Below are positions 5,982 to 8,999 of a stretch of 8,999 nucleotides of DNA, piece after piece; position 1 is the stretch's first letter; every line of letters starts with the position of its first letter. This DNA is from Selenomonas sp. (GTDB taxonomy: Bacteria > Bacillota > Negativicutes > Selenomonadales > Selenomonadaceae). The translations under genes were made by a program, and so were the position numbers. The notes under the pieces were generated by a model. The model searched no databases. It worked only from the letters and a program-made list of their open reading frames with translations, and had not been told where the DNA came from. The stretch covers positions 1 through 8,999 of the forward strand of contig NZ_JALFCU010000048.1 of NCBI RefSeq assembly GCF_022771645.1, in the 5' to 3' direction.

Positions 5982-8207
5982 TCAGTTCGCGGCCGCGCCG
6001 CCCATGGCGCGCACGACGCTGTAAACGTCTTTGAGCCGCCGCAGCTTCGTCATGGCCTGCTGCACTTCCGTCGCGCTGCGCACGGAGAGGCCCATGCGCA
6101 CGGTCGACGTCTTGTTGCTGCGGTTCGGGTTCGCGTTGACGGACGAAATGTTGAGCTTCATCTCCGACGGCACGGCGAGCAGCTCCTGCAGCACGCCGAC
6201 GCGGTCGTTGCAGATGATCTCGAGCTCGACGTTGTACTCCTTGTCGAGGCCGATGTCCCAGCTGACTTCGATCATGCGCGAGAGGTCTGTGTCCTGCAGG
6301 ACGTTCGGACAGTCGGCGCGGTGCACGGAGACGCCGCGGCCACGCGTGATGTAGCCCGTAATCGGGTCGCCCGGGATCGGGTTGCAGCATTTCGCGAGGC
6401 GCACGAGGAGGCCGCTCTCGCCCTCGACGAGGATGCCGTGGCTCGACTTCGATTTCTTGCCCTGCTTCCCCGTCGGCGCGCGGAGCTTTGAGAGGATGGC
6501 GGAGACATCGGGCGGGGTGGCCGCCTGGAGCTCTTTCTTGTACAGCTCGATGAGCTTCGTCAGGACACCGTGCATCGTGACGCCGCCGTAGCCGATGGCC
6601 GCGAGCAGGTCGTCCTCCGTCGGGATGTTCATGGAATCCGCGACCTGCTGCAAGCGGCCTTCCTTCAGGAGGTCGTGCGTGTCGTAGCCGAGGTGCTTCG
6701 CCTCTTCTTTCAGGTATTCGAGGCCGCGCGCGATGTTTTCTTCGCGCTTTTCCTTCTTGAACCACGAGCGGATCTTCGTGCGCGTCTCGCCGGACGCGAC
6801 GATGTTGAGCCAGTCGCGCGACGGGCCGCTGTTGCCCTTGTTCGTGACGATTTCGACGATGTCGCCGTTCTTCAGCTTGTACTCGAGCGGCACGAGTTTG
6901 CCGTTGACGCGCGCACCGACGCAATGATGGCCGACCTCCGTGTGGATGCGGTAGGCGAAATCAATCGGGATGGAGCCTTTCGGCAGGTCGATGACGTCGC
7001 CGTTCGGCGTGAAGACGAAGACTTCATCGGAGAAGATGTCGACTTTCAGCGCTTCGAAATATTCGCGCGGGTCGCTGTATTCCTGCTGGAGGTTCACCAT
7101 CTGCCGCAGCCAGCTCATCTTCTGGTCCGTCTCGCTGCCGGCGACGGCGCCCCTGCCCTGCTCCTTGTATTTCCAATGCGCCGCGACGCCGTATTCGGAC
7201 ACCTGATGCATCTGGAACGTGCGGATCTGGATTTCGAGCGGGTAGCCTTTCGTCATGACGGTCGTGTGCAGCGACTGGTAGCCGTTCGACTTCGGCATGG
7301 CGATGTAGTCTTTGAAGCGGCCGGGAATCGGCTTCCACATGGCGTGGATGACGCCCAAGACGCCGTAGCAGTCCTTGACGGAGTCGACGAGCACGCGGAC
7401 GGCGGAAAGATCGTAGATTTCGCTGATGTCCTTGTTGTCGCGCTTCATTTTTTTGTAAATGGAGTAAAAATGTTTCGCGCGGCCAGAAATCTCAGCCTTG
7501 ATGTCGGCTTCTTTGAGCTTCTCGCGGATCTGCACGATGGCGTCGTCGATGAAGGCCTGGCGCTCCTGGCGCTTCTGCTTGACGCTCTCGACGAGGTCAT
7601 AGTATTTCTCGGGCTCGAGGTATCGCAGGCACAGGTCCTCGAGCTCCCATTTGATGTTCGAAATGCCGAGGCGGTTCGCGAGCGGCGCGTAGACTTCGAT
7701 CGTTTCCTTCGCGATGCGGCGCTGCTTTTCGGGCGGCATATATTTCAGCGTCCTCATGTTGTGCAGGCGGTCGGCGAGCTTGATCATGATGACGCGGATG
7801 TCCTTCGCCATGGCAAGGAACATCTTGCGGTACGTTTCGAGCTGCTGCTCTTCGCGCGACTTGTACTTGATGCGCGAGAGTTTCGTCACACCGTCGACGA
7901 GTTCGGCGACTTCCGTGCCGAACATCTGCGCGAGCTGTTCCGTCGTGTAAATCGTGTCCTCGACGACGTCATGGAGGAGCGACGCCGCAACGGTGACGTC
8001 ATCGATGTGAAGTTCCGTGAGGATTTCGGCAACGTGGAGCGGGTGGATGATATATGCTTCGCCGGAGACGCGCTTCTGCCCTTTGTGCGCGGAGAGCGCG
8101 AGCTCATACGCGCGCTGGATGAGCCGCCAGTTCGCGCGCGGCTGGTACGCCTTGACGGCGGCGATGATGGATTCGATGGTGACGGGTTCCTTGTCGATGC
8201 TCTGCAT
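5982..8207 (-). CDS. relA: Bifunctional (p)ppGpp synthetase/hydrolase Rel
   Basis: A 741-residue long RSH protein, matching Bacillus-type Rel (about 734), which makes and degrades the stringent-response alarmone. The HD hydrolase domain has H41, IIHPLH (53-58), the diagnostic HDVVED (79-84) and KLADRLHNMRTL (143-154), so hydrolysis should be active. The synthetase domain shows AKHFYSIYKKM (244-254), YDLSAVRVLV (265-274) and GRFKDYIAMPKSNGYQSLHTTV (296-317), with the RFKD form seen in bifunctional enzymes. The TGS domain lies at 394-455; the zinc-finger-like region includes KCCNPIPGD (606-614) and HRADCPN (629-635); a C-terminal ACT domain lies at 661-740. I chose ATG 8207 because AAGGGGG ends 9 bases upstream. 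ATG 8216 is only one base from that site, and the open frame further upstream crosses the promoter. The gene has its own promoter and lies downstream of recJ and element B. Confidence 0.96.
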   Translation of the reverse strand: MQSIDKEPVTIESIIAAVKAYQPRANWRLIQRAYELALSAHKGQKRVSGEAYIIHPLHVAEILTELHIDDVTVAASLLHDVVEDTIYTTEQLAQMFGTEVAELVDGVTKLSRIKYKSREEQQLETYRKMFLAMAKDIRVIMIKLADRLHNMRTLKYMPPEKQRRIAKETIEVYAPLANRLGISNIKWELEDLCLRYLEPEKYYDLVESVKQKRQERQAFIDDAIVQIREKLKEADIKAEISGRAKHFYSIYKKMKRDNKDISEIYDLSAVRVLVDSVKDCYGVLGVIHAMWKPIPGRFKDYIAMPKSNGYQSLHTTVMTKGYPLEIQIRTFQMHQVSEYGVAAHWKYKEQGRGAVAGSETDQKMSWLRQMVNLQQEYSDPREYFEALKVDIFSDEVFVFTPNGDVIDLPKGSIPIDFAYRIHTEVGHHCVGARVNGKLVPLEYKLKNGDIVEIVTNKGNSGPSRDWLNIVASGETRTKIRSWFKKEKREENIARGLEYLKEEAKHLGYDTHDLLKEGRLQQVADSMNIPTEDDLLAAIGYGGVTMHGVLTKLIELYKKELQAATPPDVSAILSKLRAPTGKQGKKSKSSHGILVEGESGLLVRLAKCCNPIPGDPITGYITRGRGVSVHRADCPNVLQDTDLSRMIEVSWDIGLDKEYNVELEIICNDRVGVLQELLAVPSEMKLNISSVNANPNRSNKTSTVRMGLSVRSATEVQQAMTKLRRLKDVYSVVRAMGGAAAN

Positions 8208-8249
8208 GGAGACCATCCCCCTTGTATGGCTTGGATTCGTGATGAATCT

Positions 8250-8278
8250 AGTATAGCGCATGAAAATGGTGTTGACAA
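8250..8278 (-). promoter_or_regulatory. Promoter of rel
   Basis: On the minus strand TTGTCA (8278-8273; 5 of 6 to consensus), exactly 17 bases, then TATACT (8255-8250; 5 of 6). Start is expected near 8243, giving a leader of about 36 bases that contains the AAGGGGG ribosome site. This is the best sigma-A match in the window. It lies downstream of structured element B, so rel mRNA made here would not include that element. Confidence 0.85.
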
Positions 8279-8310
8279 TGTTTTTCGTCTCGCGAAGATT
8301 TTGTTTGTTC

Positions 8311-8397
8311 GCAGTCGGGCGGGGGCTTCCCCTCGAAAACAACGCAATGCAAGTTGCTAAAAGTTTTCGAGTGAAAGTCCCCGCCCTCCCGAAGTTA
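8311..8397 (-). repeat. Structured intergenic repeat, copy B (candidate RNA element)
   Basis: A short version of copy A, located 18 bases after the recJ stop and before the rel promoter. Helices by plus coordinates: GGGCGGGG 8317-8324 with 8379-8386; CTTCC 8326-8330 with GAAAG 8373-8377; a perfect 9-bp stem CTCGAAAAC 8332-8340 with 8363-8371; the same internal loop AAC (8341-8343) against TAAAA (8358-8362); a terminal GCAA/TTGC stem (8344-8347/8354-8357) with a 6-base loop. Outer flanks TTCG (8308-8311) and CGAA (8390-8393) can also pair. There is no U-tract on either side, so it is not a standard terminator. It lies in the same orientation relative to its neighbours as copy A, just 3' of a stop codon. 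Confidence 0.6.
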
Positions 8398-8417
8398 CAG
8401 TGTGCCTCGCGGACGCG

Positions 8418-8999
8418 TCATTGCGCTTTTTCTTGTCCCCTTCTCCATGTCTCCGAAGCGTCTAAATTCATCTTCTCTTTCGGCACCTCAATATGGTACT
8501 GATCTTCGTCAAAAGAAGCGACTAATATGTGCAGTTCGGAAAAAATTTGCAGCCCCGCTTTCATCGTGTAGAGCGGGATCCTTTGGTGCGTTAGGCGGGC
8601 GTAGTCTTGGGTGAGGCGCCAGGGATCGAGCGTGAGCTTTTCGCCGAGCTGCTGTTTGCCTAGCAGGAATTTGTAGATGTTCACGAGGGTCGTGCGGTCT
8701 GGGAAGATGCGCGCGCTTGCGGCGGGGCGGACGGAGTCGATGAAGCCCTGCACCATGCGGCGGCCTTGCCATTCGTTGACGGCGGGCCGGTAGACGAGGT
8801 CGAGCGGCTCGGCGTTGACGAGGCTCGCGAGGCTGCCGTGGCTCCACCAGAGCATGTCGACGCTGTTCGCGCGGCTCGTGATGGCAAATTTCAAATGCTG
8901 GCCTTCGCTGCCGATCTGGCGCGCGTCCGTGCCGCGCACGTCCTTGACGCCGAACAGCGGCAGCGGGTTGCCTTCGCCGTACGGCTCGAGCTGCGCGAT
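8418..8999 (-). CDS. recJ: Single-stranded-DNA exonuclease RecJ, C-terminal part
   Basis: The last 193 residues of a gene that begins beyond base 8999. The visible frame opens with LEPYGEGNPLPLF (fragment residues 4-16), the signature at the end of the DHHA1 domain of RecJ. An OB-fold-like segment follows, with QIGSEGQHLKFAIT and VDMLWW, and then LDLVYRPAVNEWQGRRMVQGFID, the conserved RecJ wording (N-x-W-x-G...Q). The remaining 80 or so residues (RTTLVNIYKFLL... to the end) fit the extra C-terminal domain of Firmicute RecJ. RecJ degrades single-stranded DNA 5' to 3' in recombination and repair. The catalytic DHH domain is outside the window. It ends in TGA at 8420-8418, followed by element B. 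In Bacillus apt lies between recJ and rel; here it does not. Confidence 0.9.
   Translation of the reverse strand: MAQLEPYGEGNPLPLFGVKDVRGTDARQIGSEGQHLKFAITSRANSVDMLWWSHGSLASLVNAEPLDLVYRPAVNEWQGRRMVQGFIDSVRPAASARIFPDRTTLVNIYKFLLGKQQLGEKLTLDPWRLTQDYARLTHQRIPLYTMKAGLQIFSELHILVASFDEDQYHIEVPKEKMNLDASETWRRGQEKAQ

Noticed and set aside
8272..8300. TTGACA on the plus strand at 8272-8277 as a promoter firing through element B
   Set aside because: No good -10 lies 16-18 bases downstream; it is the complement of the rel -35 region offset by one base.
8208..8342. 45 extra in-frame N-terminal codons for rel
   Set aside because: The extension crosses the rel promoter and enters element B, has no ribosome site, and is absent from the family. 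ATG 8207 has a well-spaced AAGGGGG.
8317..8386. Element B as a rho-independent terminator of recJ
   Set aside because: The stem is long and GC-rich at the base but neither side is followed by a T-run.

Overview
All recognisable genes lie on the minus strand, so transcription runs from high to low coordinates. The window looks like core chromosome of an anaerobic Firmicute. The gene set (recJ, bifunctional rel, fur, hemZ, hisS, aspS, rplS, cmk) and the strong AGGAGG-type ribosome sites are Firmicute-like. The high GC content, with third codon positions rich in G and C, points to a Negativicutes-type lineage (Selenomonas or Mitsuokella-like). That placement is inference; no 16S or other marker is present.

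Layout in transcription order: the 3' part of recJ (8999-8418); a structured intergenic repeat, copy B (8311-8397); a clear sigma-A promoter and the full (p)ppGpp synthetase/hydrolase rel (8207-5982); an extended -10 promoter with a possible Fur operator; then a tight run of fur (5890-5432), hemZ (5425-3893, TTG start 6 bases after fur) and hisS (3899-2646, overlapping hemZ by 7 bases). A second, larger copy of the repeat (copy A, 2484-2646) begins at the hisS stop codon. It is followed by aspS (2415-616); a promoter plus leader and rplS (480-139); a hairpin terminator; and the 5' end of cmk (71-1, TTG start).

The genes serve translation and its control: charging of tRNA(His) and tRNA(Asp, possibly also Asn), ribosomal protein L19, and the stringent response. 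An iron-regulation and heme-type radical SAM pair (fur-hemZ) sits inside the run. In Bacillus the order is recJ-apt-rel-dtd-...-hisS-aspS. Here apt and dtd are absent from their usual places and fur-hemZ occupies the rel-hisS interval.

The most unusual content is the pair of intergenic elements. They share about 20-nt arms and an identical internal loop, while the helices on both sides of that loop differ by five paired, compensatory substitutions. Most imperfect pairs become G-U only if the minus strand is transcribed. This looks like a structured RNA element carried in the gene-sense transcript. I cannot assign it to a named family.
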